Assembly (NCBI GenBank): GCA_963969345.1
Contig: OZ017766.1
Coordinates: 1 to 64,000, forward strand
Length of the DNA: 64,000 bases
From: Turbatrix aceti
Taxonomy: Eukaryota; Nematoda; Chromadorea; Rhabditida; Panagrolaimidae
Direction: 5' to 3'
Shown here: piece by piece, positions 35,588-48,427 of the stretch
How the letters are laid out: each line of letters begins with the position of its first letter
Numbering within the stretch: the stretch's first letter is position 1
Program-made: the position numbers and the translations under genes
Notes under the pieces: model-generated
Told to the model about the DNA's origin: nothing
The model's input: the letters and a program-made list of their open reading frames with translations, nothing else
The model's database searches: none

Positions 35588-37648
35588 GGGTCTACTATAC
35601 TTCAGCCCCCCATCGATTGCAACAACGCCGCCTTGGGTTTTTTTAGAGCACAGCCCCCCATAGGAGTTTGATTATCCGTATGGAATAGCCCCCCACTTCA
35701 TTTTTTGCACGCAAGCATTTGATTATACATGGGTGTTGGGGGGCTATTGTATAGCTATAACAACCCTCAAATTTGCAAAATCTTATCCTTGAATTTTTGT
35801 GTAAAAATTTGTATTCGTTGGACAGTCGTTGTTTTTGTTTCCTCTCTGTCGTCGATGCGGTAAAACCATGAGACTGTACAAAAATTCGTCTGCTGCGAAT
35901 GGCTGCTGGGTATGTTTTTTGTGTTTATGGAAATTATGGGGGGCCAATGTAGCGCTACAACAGTCCCCCATTTGATGTGGGGGCCTGTTGTAGCGCTACA
36001 ATGGCCCCCCACGTTGTATTTGAGAATATTTGTCGAAAAATGCTTTCTGGGGAAAAAAAACTATTACGGTATAAGACGCACTCTGCGACAGGATTTAGGA
36101 CGAAGGACACAGCATTTTTACAACTTCAAATGTTAAAAGTCAGAATTGTAGGCATCCATGAGGAGGGTCGAAATCCAAAATATTAGATTTTTTGACAACC
36201 AGATTCTGGAGATTTGGCTTCTGAAAGTTTCTAACCTCCATTTTACAACTCGGTCAGTTGAATTCATAAAGCTCTGAAAAGTTTCTTAGGGGGGTTTTTT
36301 GGGACGAGAAATCGAGTGACGTACTCAGATTTTTTAAAAAACAGCTGCATCGGTGCGTACGGGGGTTGCTCTGTTTTTGAATTGGTCGTCATATCAATAC
36401 GAAGAGAGCTGAATCGGTTCTGAAAAGCCTATCTTGTAGCAAATTTTTTTCTCTATCCTCTGATCTATTTGAAAAAAAAATACCACTCCACCAATTATTT
36501 TTAAAATAATTTTGAAACACGCGTGTTGAAAACAAAAGCAGACGCAAATGTCGTGCGCGCAACGTGTGAGCAGCTAGCACCGCTGCCGCGCACGCTTTGA
36601 CTGCTAAAATTTTTCCCGCGCTTTTCGGCCTACAACTTTTTGGCCATGAGACCCGTCGATTTGTTCTTGTATGTTTCGCGCGGCAGCGGTGCTAGCTGCT
36701 CACACGTTGCGCGCACGACATTTGCGTCTGCTTTTGTTTTCAACGCGCGTGTTTCAAAATTATTTTAAAAATAATTGGTGGAGTGGTATTTTTTTTTCAA
36801 ATAGATCAGAGGATAGAGAAAAAAATTTGCTACAAGATAGGCTTTTCAGAACTGATTCAGCTCTCTTCGTATTGATACGACGACCAATTAAAAAACAACG
36901 CAACCCCGGTGCGTACTGATGCAGCTGTTTTTTAAAAAATCTGAGTACGTCACTCGATTTCTCGTCCCAAAAAACCCCCCTAAGAAACTTTTCAGAGCTT
37001 TATGATTTCAACTGACCGAGTTGTAAAATGGAGGTTAGAAACTTTCAGAAGCCAAATCTCCAGAATCTGGTTGTCAAAAAATCTAATATTTTGGATTTCG
37101 ACCCTCCTCATGGATGCCTACAATTCTGACTTTTAACATTTGAAGTTGTAAAAATGCTGTGTCCTCGCCTCCCCCTTGTCCCTAAATCCTGTCGCAGAGT
37201 GCGTCATAATATTTTGTCTTGGAACAAGACCTAAAATTATGGGGGGCTGTTGTAGCGCTACAACAGTCCCCCATTTGATGTGGGGGTCTGTTGTAGCGCT
37301 ACAATGGCCCCCCATTTAATCTGGGGGACTGTTATAGCGCTGCAACAACCTCCATATTTAAAAATTTGAATGAAAATAATTTGTATGGGGGGCTGTATTC
37401 TAAAATATCCCGCGGGCTTATTTTTCAACGTGATGGGGGCTCAAAGTATAGTAGCGCCACGGCCGTATGGAACGACCCCCCATTTTCTTCTTAAACACGA
37501 TTTCCGTATGATAGAGCCCCCCACAGATGGGGGGCTCTATCATACGGATTTCCGAACTCATGTCGTCATTGATTTAAGGTGAAATGGGGGGCCAAAGTCC
37601 GAGCATGGGGGGTCAAAAGTCAGTGGGGGGCTGAAGTATAGTAGACCC
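35588..37648. mobile_element. 2-kb element with 24-bp TIRs (J), containing F5
   Basis: Inverted 24-bp ends (gggtctactatacttcagcc...), 8-bp duplication ggatatta at 35580-35587 and 37649-37656. Inside are many copies of a G-rich word (tggggggct) and the palindrome gttgtagcgctacaac. The middle 1.1 kb is a nested hairpin element (36075-37205). No transposase ORF. Confidence 0.9.
36075..37205. mobile_element. Long-armed hairpin element (F5), 4-bp duplication ATAA, nested in J
   Basis: 1131-bp near-palindrome, termini gacgcactctgcgacagg / cctgtcgcagagtgcgtc, flanked by ATAA on both sides (36071-36074, 37206-37209). The terminal word ctgcgacagg is shared with F2 and F3. The arms carry the same 60-residue frame on opposite strands (36389-36580 and 36671-36919). 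Confidence 0.88.
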
Positions 37649-38301
37649 GGATATTATTTTTAACAAATGTAAAAAATTGATTCTCGTTTTGCTCTCCATT
37701 GTTCAAAAGCAAATGAAAAATTGCATTTTTTTGCAGAAAATCAGTACGATCGCGACCGTGACAGAGGGCAATTACCTGAATGCGAACCAGTGTAACATTC
37801 CCCACATTAAGGACAGAACGCAGAAACTATACCATGGCACGGTGATGTCACGCTAGTCAGTCTGAGGAAGTAAAAGAAAGATGAAACAATCATATCACTA
37901 ACATAAAAAAACGCGGAAAACGATGCAAAATGCTACCTATATATCCTGTCTCACAGGTAGTTGATTCCTGCTTTTACACAAACGATAACTGGATATCACG
38001 ATTTTTACACTTTTTTTGGGGTTTAAAAAAGCTTTATGTGATCCGACATAGCCAGAAGAGTTTTTGCCCCCTTCTGAAAAGATTCCCAGATTCCCTGTCG
38101 CCTGTCACAACCACTTGCTGCCTATTAGTAATCTGTTTCTTTTGATCTGCACTTTTTCGGCATTGTCATTGATCCATTTAACGACTATAAAATAAATGTT
38201 TTATAGTCGTGTTTTTAATTTTAAATGTTTTTAATTTAAAAAAATTTATACATGCACAGAAAAACATGCGATCACGTATAAAACTATTTTGGGAAAGAAG
38301 G

Positions 38302-38405
38302 CAGTGTTGCGAAATTCCTCGGAGAATGAAAAAAAATAATATTTTAAGGGAATCTCTGGAGATTCCCCGGGGAATTCTCTCAGAGATTTCCAGCATCTTT
38401 AAGCA
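38302..38405. mobile_element. One-ended remnant of the GGGGAATCCCC MITE family (B3)
   Basis: Starts cagtgttgcgaaattcctcg and runs into gattccccggggaattctc like B1 and B2, but the right terminus is absent and the sequence is diverged. Confidence 0.65.
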
Positions 38406-39428
38406 AAAATTATAATATAACAATTTTGGGAAATTCTGAATATAGACAAGAAAAAACATACTAACAAACTACAAATAAAAGACAGCTTTTGATATCTACA
38501 ACTGAGGACACTGATTCTTTTTCTTTAATTTTTTTATTAAAGAAATTTACTGATATTTTTACCGTATGCGTTTTTTGAATTGTATTTTAAAAAAACGAGG
38601 TGCACAATCGTGGCAACATCTTTGTATTGTATTCAGGGATTGCCCCGAAAAAATTTTCCAGAAGAATTTTTTGTTTTAAGATGAATTTTAATCTGTTAAA
38701 ACAGACTTTTTTACGCCTTTTAGTAGCTGGTGTTACAAATGAATTTTCATCAAATTTTATTTGCTATTTTTTTTATAAAATTGATCATCACACTTTCTGA
38801 TCAGGCTGTTCGCTATAACTAAAGTTTTTCAAATAAAGGGTGTTCACATTTTGCTTCAACAAACAACTATGCATCTGATAATTATTTCAAACGAACGAAA
38901 TATTTTTGAGAGAAAAGAAGAACGAAAATCGTATTCGTTTTTTGTTTTAAACGTGAACTTGCTTTCTTTGAATAGCCATCACTCACATTTGGTCATTTTA
39001 CCCCCATTCTCTCCGTTGTATGACAAAGACCGGATTCTCTGCTGCTCTAGGATTTGAATATTTTTTACAGCCTTTTCCTCAGACTCTCTGCTTTCCTGAT
39101 TGTTTCTTTTTAGTTGGAAAACTCAACCCTTAAAGAATCGTATTTTCAAAAATTAAACTTTTTTTGAAATAAAACTATTATTTGCTGATATTTTTTACCG
39201 ATGATTTCTGCAGAGTTATTACCTCCCTATTACCTTTATTACGACACACCTTGTACAAAACGATGAGAGGGAATGCTGAATTAATGACACCATCATATCA
39301 GTAGTGCCCTTTTTCATTTTCTCTCGGTTTCCTTTTTGCTTGGTTTTTGCGGAGGCAAGCGACGCGACTCGGCTGGCTCATTCATCGGGACATGTTCATG
39401 CCCGGGGGCGATTTGTTCCGCTTTTCCC

Positions 39429-39677
39429 CTACTGTGTCTGGTGGAGACAGGTTCGCCGCCTGCGGGGGTTGCGTGTGCATGCGGACAGCTCTTCTTCGAG
39501 GTCGTCGTCGACAATCTGTGCTGCTTTTTTTTGTTCAGGGGTGAGAGGCCAGCTGGTTACCGGTATCATTGCGTCTCCTGATTCTGCTTCTGATTCATAT
39601 CGGAACTCCACTTTCCCCACCGGTAGTGTACTCTCACTTTTTTGGGGTAACCTTGACTTGAAGGCTTTGTAAGGCAA
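39429..39677 (-). CDS. Doubtful coding stretch (unidentified)
   Basis: A GC-richer island with open frames on both strands in an otherwise AT-rich region. The minus frame gives an acidic, hydrophilic peptide (KVEFRYESEAESGD, TPEQKKAAQIVDDDLEEEL). Splice-like signals are present within it, such as a GTTACC donor near 39645. No family is recognised and no neighbouring exon could be linked. It could be one exon of an unplaced minus-strand gene or a chance ORF. Confidence 0.22.
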   Translation of the reverse strand: MPYKAFKSRLPQKSESTLPVGKVEFRYESEAESGDAMIPVTSWPLTPEQKKAAQIVDDDLEEELSACTRNPRRRRTCLHQTQ

Positions 39678-41207
39678 CGTCCAACCATCTTACTCGCCAG
39701 TGTGCCAATATTAGGTGGGACTGGTATTTTTATTATCTTACAAATTGACGTGAATCAAATGCGACATCAATATCAGCATCGCCGTTGTCGTCGAATGAGA
39801 AGAAATGATTTTGAGGTGCAAGAAAATATTTATTTTTAGTAGACTGACAACAATATTTTGGTTTACGATTGTACTCTGCGCTCCTCCCCCGAAAACGTGG
39901 GGGGGGGGGTGGGGCATGTCGGTGCCTTGTAAGGCCCCTGTACTTTTGAGCACAAACGCCTAGTTTGATTTATTTTTTGCGTCATCAATAAACATTTTAG
40001 CAATTAAAATTTTTACGGTTTTAACAATTTTAATATGTTTATAATTGTAATATTTTTTGTAATTCAAGATAATAAAAACGCTTGCAATTTTTTTCTGTGT
40101 TTAAAACAAACACACCAAACATGATTTGGAAATTACGGAAGAAAAAAATTCTATCGGGTTATTTACCTCATCGCTTATCTGTTTTGCTGTCCAAAATATA
40201 CGTGCGCAGAACTCAAGAGGGTGTAAAGAGCCTCTTTCCTCTCCCTTGCAATTCCATCATGCCTGCATGACTGACTATTTTGTATTTACAGTCCTCCTCC
40301 GGTGTCGGCAGCTATCTATCCAGTTGGATACCTTAGATGAAGAAAAAATTTATTTTATCCATTGGAAATTCATCTTTTTGATCAGCTCATCACCGATTGT
40401 TACAAAAAGTAAAAAACCATTTTGATTACTTTTTTTTCTACTTTTTTGCTGTGTGACGCTTTCTTTTTTATGTGTCTGTTTGGTTTAGTACCGGCACGTA
40501 CCTACTCCCTTCCTTCTTCGTTCGTCGTTGAACCCACCCAATTTGTTAAAACCCCACCCATTGGTTTTCACTTTTCTTTGTCTTGAACCCTGCCCGATAA
40601 CACCGAGGGGCATTAGGCATATATATTTGGAATTCTTTTCTCCACCCTTTCAGAATTTATTTTTTGTGAACATCTGATGTTAGCTCAGAGGGCCAACCGA
40701 TCTGGGAAACCAACCAACCAGTTTGTTTGTTACGCAATTTTTTGGTGGCTGGCTGCAGTTGTTGTTGGCCAGCCACCACCCCTACCCGCCATCGTGCACA
40801 CATTCATTCGGAGGAGGGGAATTCTGCGTGTCACAAAGACACAGATTCACACTTACTTTTCTTCGAAGGTTCTGTCCTGCCTCCTGCCTTTTCTTCTACC
40901 TCTCAACCTGCCCCAGGACGACGATGAGAGAGGTGGCGATATCAAGCGGGCTAATTCGTCGATTTCTTCTTTGTTGTCTTTCACGTTGATGATCACTTAG
41001 AAAACATTTCTACCTACTTGGAACCATTCTGTGACCCCTCTCTATCCTTCGCGTTCTAAATTTAATTTTTTATTTACCTTTTTTTATTTTTTAGCGAACG
41101 AGTCGGAGTGTTGATTCAGATTCTGCCATCACTGCCTTCGCCGTGACAGATTCGTCTTTCAAAAGACTCTTCTTTCCATTCCACTTTATCCGACATCCAG
41201 GTGCACC

Positions 41208-44200
41208 ATGTCAACCAGGTTTAGGATATCTATTGTGTTATTTGTCAATTTTTATTTAGGTCTGCTAGGCCATTTTTTTCAATCAAAAAACGTATGATTT
41301 TAGTCTTATCACAACTAGCCGCCCCCAGGGTGAGAAATTTCAAGTGTCTTGCCAACGGATGCTGCGATCAGCATGAGTGGTGCAGGTTCTGGGCATCAAT
41401 TGGCGAGTGCCGAACCAATGCCGATTGGATGACGCTAAACTGTCAACTGGCTTGCAACACCTGTAATGCTCAAGGAGCTGCTACATGTACGTTGCTTTTT
41501 CTGAAGATCAAAAAATTTTCTTAGATTCTGAAAATTCAATTTGTGATCCATTATTCTTTGCCCCTGTCGACCTGTATATCCTGTGCAAAATCAAAAAACA
41601 GCATACGCATTTTTTTCATTTGTTGCGCATACGCATACGCACGCGCACTATTATCTCTAGCAAGTGACGCCAAAACATGTCCACTACGCCAGAAAAATCT
41701 AGTTGTTAATTTCTGATACGCGTGGACAAGGACAGGACAACCGCGGGCTGGGAAGAGGAAGGTTTAACGATCGAAGAAACAAACCCTCCTGACATTGTAT
41801 ACCATCCCTCGACACAGACATTGGCGGGGAAGCGCTAGAAGAAATAAATTGTGATTCCTTACTTTTTTGCAAGTGCAAAAGAGGAAGAAAAAGTTTATTG
41901 GTCCAAATAAATTAATTCCTGTAGCTTTTTTTGGATTTCGATAGCATTTTTTGGGGTTCCAGTAACACTGGATGCCATTACAGGGGTTGCTTATGCGCTA
42001 TTTTTTGGTAGGTTTTTTTAAACCTATACTTTGGTCTGTGGAAGGGTTGATTTATGTTCTTTGATAGAAAAAAAAACGCACATGAAGAAAAGTCGAATTA
42101 GAGACGGGGTAGCATAATTGAAAACAAAATATCACAATCACAAGATTAATGAGAAAAAAAGAATAACGTTACGCTAAAAATGGTTATGATCAAAATTTTA
42201 CCGTTAAGAAAAATAACGTTATTGGGTAAGGTAACAAAATTTTGGCAATCATTCAACAGTGACGGCATTTGGGTACAAAAAATAGTGACGACATATGTTT
42301 TACACGACTATTGTTGTCTTTTTTTAAGTTTAGTGCAACTGCCTTATTTTAAAAAGAAAAAAAGGTGCAGAATAAAAGTAACATGTTACTTTTTTTACAC
42401 CTGATAAACGTATTTATTTACCGACGGAAAAAATTATTCAGTATCCCGAATAAAGTGATCAAATGACCTTCGATTCGTTCACCCTTGAAATTTTTCTTGT
42501 TTGCAAAAATCCACCACGATTTCAGCACCCCCACCACCCCCACCCCGACCGCGCCCCTCCGCTGGAGGGCCCTTCACTCCACCCGAACAAACCGGCACCA
42601 TCAGTGCTGTCGGTGACTGCACTGCCGTGGCGTTTAACCAATCCACAGCTGCTCAGGTGCTGTCAGCCTCGGGCCTTGTAAATCCAATAGAAGACGTCTC
42701 GACGCGTGTCATGCTGTCCATTGATGACATTACACGATCGGTAGCGACAGGATGCGTTCCTCAGCTGACGTCTGCAGACTGTCAGCGATCTCTGTGCTAC
42801 CATCTCAGCTATCGCACCTTCGACGGCACGTGTAACAACCTTCAGCGACCCTTTGCGGGCGCCGCATTCCGGCCATACTTCAGGTAGGCGGGAGGGCGAG
42901 AATTCGTGTGACGTAAACAAGCACTGCCTTGATGATCACACGGCCATAGCACAAATCGGCGGAACGATTTTTTTCATTTCACTGCTCAACTGCGCACCCG
43001 AGTCGTTTTTAGTCAGTTAGTTCATACCAACAAATCAGTAATCAGTCAAGGCAATCAATTTTGACCGATTACTGGTCCAATGGAATTTGGGCCAAACTAT
43101 AACACTTTGTTTTACTATTTGACATCGTCAAGAAAATTTGGGGAAAGGAGTGACGTATTTCTTGATCGCGATGTCAAGTTAGGTATTTTTGGAAAAAAGT
43201 TAAATCGAAACTATTTATTGACAGGAGAGACATATTTATGTTTGTCTATGAAACGTATTATGAATGTCACGTCAATTTGCGGGGCAAGCAAGAGAAGGTA
43301 TAGATGGGTTCGACATTTTTGGGTAGGGGGAACAAATACCATAATTATGCTCCTTATCCTTCGGGTACATAAAAGAAAAGAAAAGAAAAGTTTAATGTCC
43401 ATTGACGGCTTTAGACCTCGGTAAATGGTCGATAAAGGGCAAACTGTTTTTTTTGTAGACGACAAACGATTAAAGGTCTAGCGCCTCAGCAACAAAAGAA
43501 TGTCACGTTCGAAAAATGTATTCCTTACAGAAAAAAAATTAATTGAATCAAAAATGTAAGGAATGTGAAAAAAATTTGTGTTTTTTTGTACTTTAGGAAC
43601 TTTGTTTTTCATTTCGATTTGGGATAGCGCATCAGTAATCATAATTTCTGACGTACAAATATAAAATAAAATGGATAAACAAACAAACATAAACCAGTTT
43701 TCATTATCCACCAAAATCTTTACTTTCAAAACTTTTTTGGCACACAGATAACTTTAAAAAACATAAATACAAAAATGTTATATAAATTGTTTTTACAGAG
43801 AGCTCCCAGCAGAATACGAAAATGGTTTTAGTGAACCTATTGGTCAGTTTTTATCACCTCTGGAGAATTAAAATTCAAGTAAACTAATTTTAGCATTTTC
43901 GTCAAGCACCCGACCAACCCCCCGTGAAGCATCTCGTGTTTTGCTTTCTTCAGCTCAAGTCGTGCTCCACGACTCGTTCAACTCTCTCATGATGCAGTGG
44001 GGCCAATTCATGTCCCACGACATTGCCAAGACCACGCTCCAGCCTACGGCTAATTGCTTGTCTTGCGATCCTGTGCCCAGCAAATGCGTGCCCGTGCCTG
44101 TCAGCGACAAAGACACAAATCTCAGCTTCAAAGACCGAAAGTGCATAAAGATAAGCCGCTCGGCCCCCGTCTGCGGCACTGGTACCCCGGGCAAGCCCCG

Positions 44201-45641
44201 GGAACAACTCAACGAGAACACGGCTTTTGTCGATGGCAGCATGATCTACGGATCGTCAACCAAGGATCTCCACAAGTTCCGCGACGGCAGGACTGGTTTC
44301 CTCAAGATGGATCGCTTCAATAACCTCAACGTCCTTCCATTTGACCACGCCAAGTGCTTCGGAGCAGCTCAGTGCACGGCTACGTTTGTTGCAGGCGACA
44401 TTCGTGCCAACCTGTTCATTGGGTTGTCAGCGATGCACATTCTTTTTGCCCGCGAACATAACCGCATTGCGGGTGTTTTGCAGACGCTGAACCCTTCATG
44501 GTCGGGAGATCGGCTCTTCCAGGAAACGAGGAAGATTGTAGGCGCTGAGATTCAGGTTATTTTGTATAATGGATTTCTACCAAAGATTCTGGGAAGTGCA
44601 ATGCCTGCGGTCCTAGGGCTCTACAAGGGATACGATCCGAATGTTGATGCCACTATTTCAAACGGATTTACAACAAGTGCTTATCGATTCGGGCATGGCA
44701 TGCTTATGGTTGGTGATTTAAAAAAAAATTTTTTTTTTAATTTAAAAAAAATATATATATATAAAAAATGTAATAACAAATTGCATTTTTGTTATTATTT
44801 TTGTAAGATTATAAAAATATTTTGCATTTCAGAAACTTTTTCGAGACCAAAGAACAATTTCTTTATTTTTTAGGAGCGATATCCCAGAATAGGTGAAAAC
44901 GGTGAACTCATCACGGCTGGTGGCTTTGATTTCGGGGAGGGTGTTTTCAAGTCAAACAAAATCCTCTTTGAGGGTGGCATTGACCCTATTATCCGGGGGC
45001 TTTGGAACTCGGCTGTCAAGCGTCCTCATCGCATGACGCCTGCCATCACCGAGCGCATGTTTGGTAGCACCGATCTTGGCACGCTCAATATCATGCGTGG
45101 ACGCGAGCACGGCATCCCCTCGTACAATAAATATCGTAAATTCTGCGGTCGGGCAGCTGCGAAGACATTTGACGAGCTGAAAGACACGATTCTGGATAAT
45201 ACCATTCGTGGTGCGCTTGCAAAGAACTATCCTTCACCTGGTAAAAAAATTATTTTTTTTTATGTTTAAAAGCATTTTTTTTAGACGAAATTGATTTGTA
45301 CGTCGGTGCCATGGTCGAAGATCCGGTTGTGGGGGGGCTGGTCGGCCCAACGCTTGCATGTGTAGTCGGTGACCAGTTCAAGCGCAGTCGGGATGGAGAT
45401 CGGTCAGTTTATATATTTCTCTGTATTTTTAAAATTTTTTTGCAGCTTCTACTTTGAAAACCCAGGCATCTTCACACCTGCACAACTGGCAGAAATTCGT
45501 AAAGTATCTCTCTCAAGGGTGTTCTGCGACTCAGGTGACCACATAACTCAGGTCCCCCCTGATGCCTTCCTCATGCCCAAGGGCAAGTTGGTATCTTGTT
45601 CCGATGTGCCTGCAATCGACCTTACAAAGTGGCGAGAGTGA
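41208..45641 (+). CDS. ShK-domain heme peroxidase (nematode peroxidasin/SKPO type), secreted
   Basis: Eight exons (41208-41259, 41304-41486, 42526-42883, 43799-43842, 43894-44708, 44874-45240, 45285-45402, 45446-45641) total 2133 nt, 710 residues, in frame throughout. Residues 1-24 form a signal peptide (RFRISIVLFVNFYLVLSQLA) if the 44-bp first intron is used. ShK domain with clustered Cys at 32-71. A Pro-rich linker follows, then an animal heme peroxidase domain: distal His254 in QWGQFMSHD, catalytic Arg383 in AGDIRANLF, AREHNRIA, and proximal His480 in RFGHGM. Related nematode enzymes cross-link cuticle or extracellular matrix with H2O2 from a dual oxidase. The two acidic residues that bind heme covalently in mammalian peroxidases are Ser253 and Leu386 here. 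The model ends LTKWRE. Intron 2 is about 1 kb and intron 3 about 0.9 kb, both AT-rich. Confidence 0.93.
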
Positions 45642-45912
45642 CAAAACAAGTCCGGACGTAAAAAAAGAAACAAGTAGCAAGCTCCTTGATTGTTTATCCT
45701 TTGACCTCACAACATTCCCTACGTAATATTTGTTAATAATCCGAGTGTATCAATTACCCATGTGTACAGACAGCCAACAAATTTTGGTTTATTCCCAAAA
45801 CGCCAATATTTTTAGACCATATTTTTGTCATTGTTCAACACTGATTGTGTGTTTTTTTTACAAAAAAAGGACTGACGTCTTACTTCCTTGCTCAAGTATG
45901 CCAAAAAAACAA

Positions 45913-45918
45913 AATAAA
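45913..45918 (+). promoter_or_regulatory. Poly(A) signal of the peroxidase gene
   Basis: AATAAA 272 bp past the stop codon at 45641. Transposon F3 begins only 23 bp further on, about where cleavage would be expected. Confidence 0.55.
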
Positions 45919-45941
45919 GTTATTGAGTTATGAACAATTAA

Positions 45942-47291
45942 GAGGCAGTCTGCGACAGGATTTAGGTCGGCCGACAAGACTTTTTTACAACTTTTTATTT
46001 TTTGAGCCAGAATTGTTCCCCACCCCTAAAAACCTCTATTCTTGCCAAACACAGATTTTAAAAAAAATCGGAATCTGTAGTTTTGGCATCTGGAAGTTTT
46101 TGACAAAAATCAATGCCACGGGCTTTATTTATGAGAAAAAAAGCTGAAAAATTTTTTATGGGGGTTTTGAGGGGCGAGGAACACGATGTCGTTGTCAGAT
46201 TTTTTTTATCGTTACGGTAAGTGCCACATCTGGGCTAAAATTGATGGTTTTTTGGCCACCACAGATTGGGTTTTCAGAGGTGCCAACATTGGCATAGCCT
46301 ATCTTTTTCCCCCTGTTTTGACGCGTCGAATGGGGTAATGCATGAAACAAAGGAGTGACCGCAATGAGGTCATCCATTGGCATTTATGATGCGCACTCGA
46401 GAAAACGCGCACAATTTCGCTTCAAGTGACAAAAAAAGAGCGTGCGCGCGCATAAAAGGTGTCATGTTCAAAAAAACGCCGTGAAGCCAATTTTTGTTTT
46501 CTATGTCCACGGTCACTTTGGTAGGCTTTGACATGTCCCAAATATTGATTTTTATCCTTGGGTGTTTTACCTGACAATATTGGGCGATGCCACAGGCCTT
46601 GAAAAGACATGAAACTTTCAAACGCTGTAACTTTGTGCTAAATTACCTCATAAAAAGTGCAACTAGCTTAAAGTGATATTTAGGACATGCCAAAGCCTAC
46701 CAAAGTGACCGTGGACATAGAAAACAAAAATAGGCTTCACGGCGTTTTTTTGAACACGAAACCTTTTATGCGCGCGCACGCTCTTTTTTTGTCACTTGAA
46801 GCGAAATTGTGCGCGTTTTCTCGAGTGCGCATCATAAATGCCAATGGATGACCTCATTGCGGTCACTCCTTTGTTTCATGCATTACCCCATTCGACGCGT
46901 CAAAACACGGGGAAAAAGATAGGCTATGCCAGTGTTGGCACCTCTGAAAACCCAATCTGTGGTGGCAAAGAAACCATCAATTTTAGCCCAAATGTGGCAC
47001 TTACCGTAACGATAAAAAAAATTTGATTAAGTCATCGTGTTCCGCGTCTATGAAAACCCCCCTAATAAAATTTTCAGCCTTTTTCTCCATGAACAGAGCA
47101 CGTGCCATCAATTTTTATCAAAAAGCTTTCAGAATCCAGAATTACAGAATCCGATTTTTTTTCAAATCTGTGTTTGGCGGGAATAGAGGTTTTTAGGGGT
47201 GGGGAACAATTCTGGCTCAAAATATTTGAAAGTGTAAAAAAGTCTTGTCCTCGTCTCCCCCTTGTTCCTAAATCCTGTCGCAGACTGCCTC
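45942..47291. mobile_element. Long-armed hairpin element at TTAA (F3)
   Basis: 1350-bp element, left TTAA at 45938-45941, termini GAGGCAGTCTGCGACAGG / CCTGTCGCAGACTGCCTC. Arms of about 600 bp pair around 46620 and strongly resemble F1 (tttatcgttacggtaagtgc). The right target copy reads ACAA rather than TTAA, next to element H. Confidence 0.88.
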
Positions 47292-47294
47292 ACA

Positions 47295-48424
47295 ATGTAA
47301 CATTTCCCTTATGCGCTTGGGACCGCACGAACGAGTATGTTTTGCACCACACGGACGCGCGCGCTTCGCGCGTCTTTTCTTTTACTTGCTGCGATCGCTT
47401 TCTGTAAAGTGTGTGTTGCTTAGCCGGGTATCCTGGATCTAGGAATAGAGATTTCGATTTCGCGTTTTTTTAGGTTATTGTGATTAGAATTTTGTAAATT
47501 TTGACGCCGAACCCAAGTATGTACTTTTTGTGAGCGTTGTGCTAGAGAGTGGCAAAAATCCATCATTTTTGAACTTTGCCATGTAACTACTTTGGCATTT
47601 GTTTGTATTTTGGCTTCAAATTTTGATGAGAGCTTACTATTAGTGTTACAAACCAGTTGACAATCGTATGTCTCGATATCTATTCATTTGCCTGAGATAC
47701 GGTAATTGGTCACTTAAATAGGCATCATTTGTGCCAAAAATGAAATGCAAAAACACAAATCGTCCTACAAACTTAAAAAAACAATGTTTCACAACGATCG
47801 AACAGTCCCAGTTATTTTTGGAGCCAGATTCTTCGAGGTTTTTGTTGTCTTCGGCGATAATGAGTCGAGATCAATGATTTGTACATTAATGGTCGGCAAC
47901 AAGTTGTTTCCACGACAGTTTTTGGATCCCAGGACCTTCCTTCGAAGTTTGTAGGACGATTTGTGTTTTTGCATTTCATTTTTGGCACAAATGATGCCTA
48001 TTTAAGTGACCAATTACCGTATCTCAGGCAAATGAATAGATATCGAGACATACGATTGTCAACTTGTTTGTAACACTAATAGTAAGCTCTCATCAAAATT
48101 TGAAGCCAAAATACAAACAAATGCCAAAGTAGTTACATGGCAAAGTTCAAAAATGATGGATTTTTGCCACTCTCTAGCACAACGCTCACAAAAAGTACAT
48201 ACTTGGGTTTGGCGTCAAAATTTACAAAATTCTAATCACAATAACCTAAAAAAACGCGAAATCGAAATCTCTATTCCTAGATCCAGGATACCCGGCTAAG
48301 CAACACACACTTTACAGAAAGCGATCACAGCAAGTAAAAGAAAAGACGCGCGAAGCGCGCGCGTCCGTGTGGTGCAAAACATACTCGTTCGTGCGGTCCC
48401 AAGCGCATAAGGGAAATGTTACAT
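47295..48424. mobile_element. Near-perfect 1.1-kb hairpin element (H)
   Basis: Inverted arms of about 475 bp (47295-47770 and 47950-48424) starting atgtaacatttccctt / aagggaaatgttacat, differing by only a few bases, around a 180-bp spacer. There is no coding gene and no certain target duplication. It abuts F3 on the left and a SINE-like sequence on the right. Confidence 0.85.
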
Positions 48425-48427
48425 GTG

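Larger units (their letters stand above)
37657..41207. other. Intergenic region upstream of the peroxidase
   Basis: AT-rich, with no gene that can be supported apart from one doubtful coding stretch (39429-39677). Contains a one-ended MITE remnant at 38302-38405 and a run of G with an ACGTGGGGG motif near 39896-39910. 40500-41200 is the likely promoter and 5' UTR side of the peroxidase gene. Confidence 0.4.
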
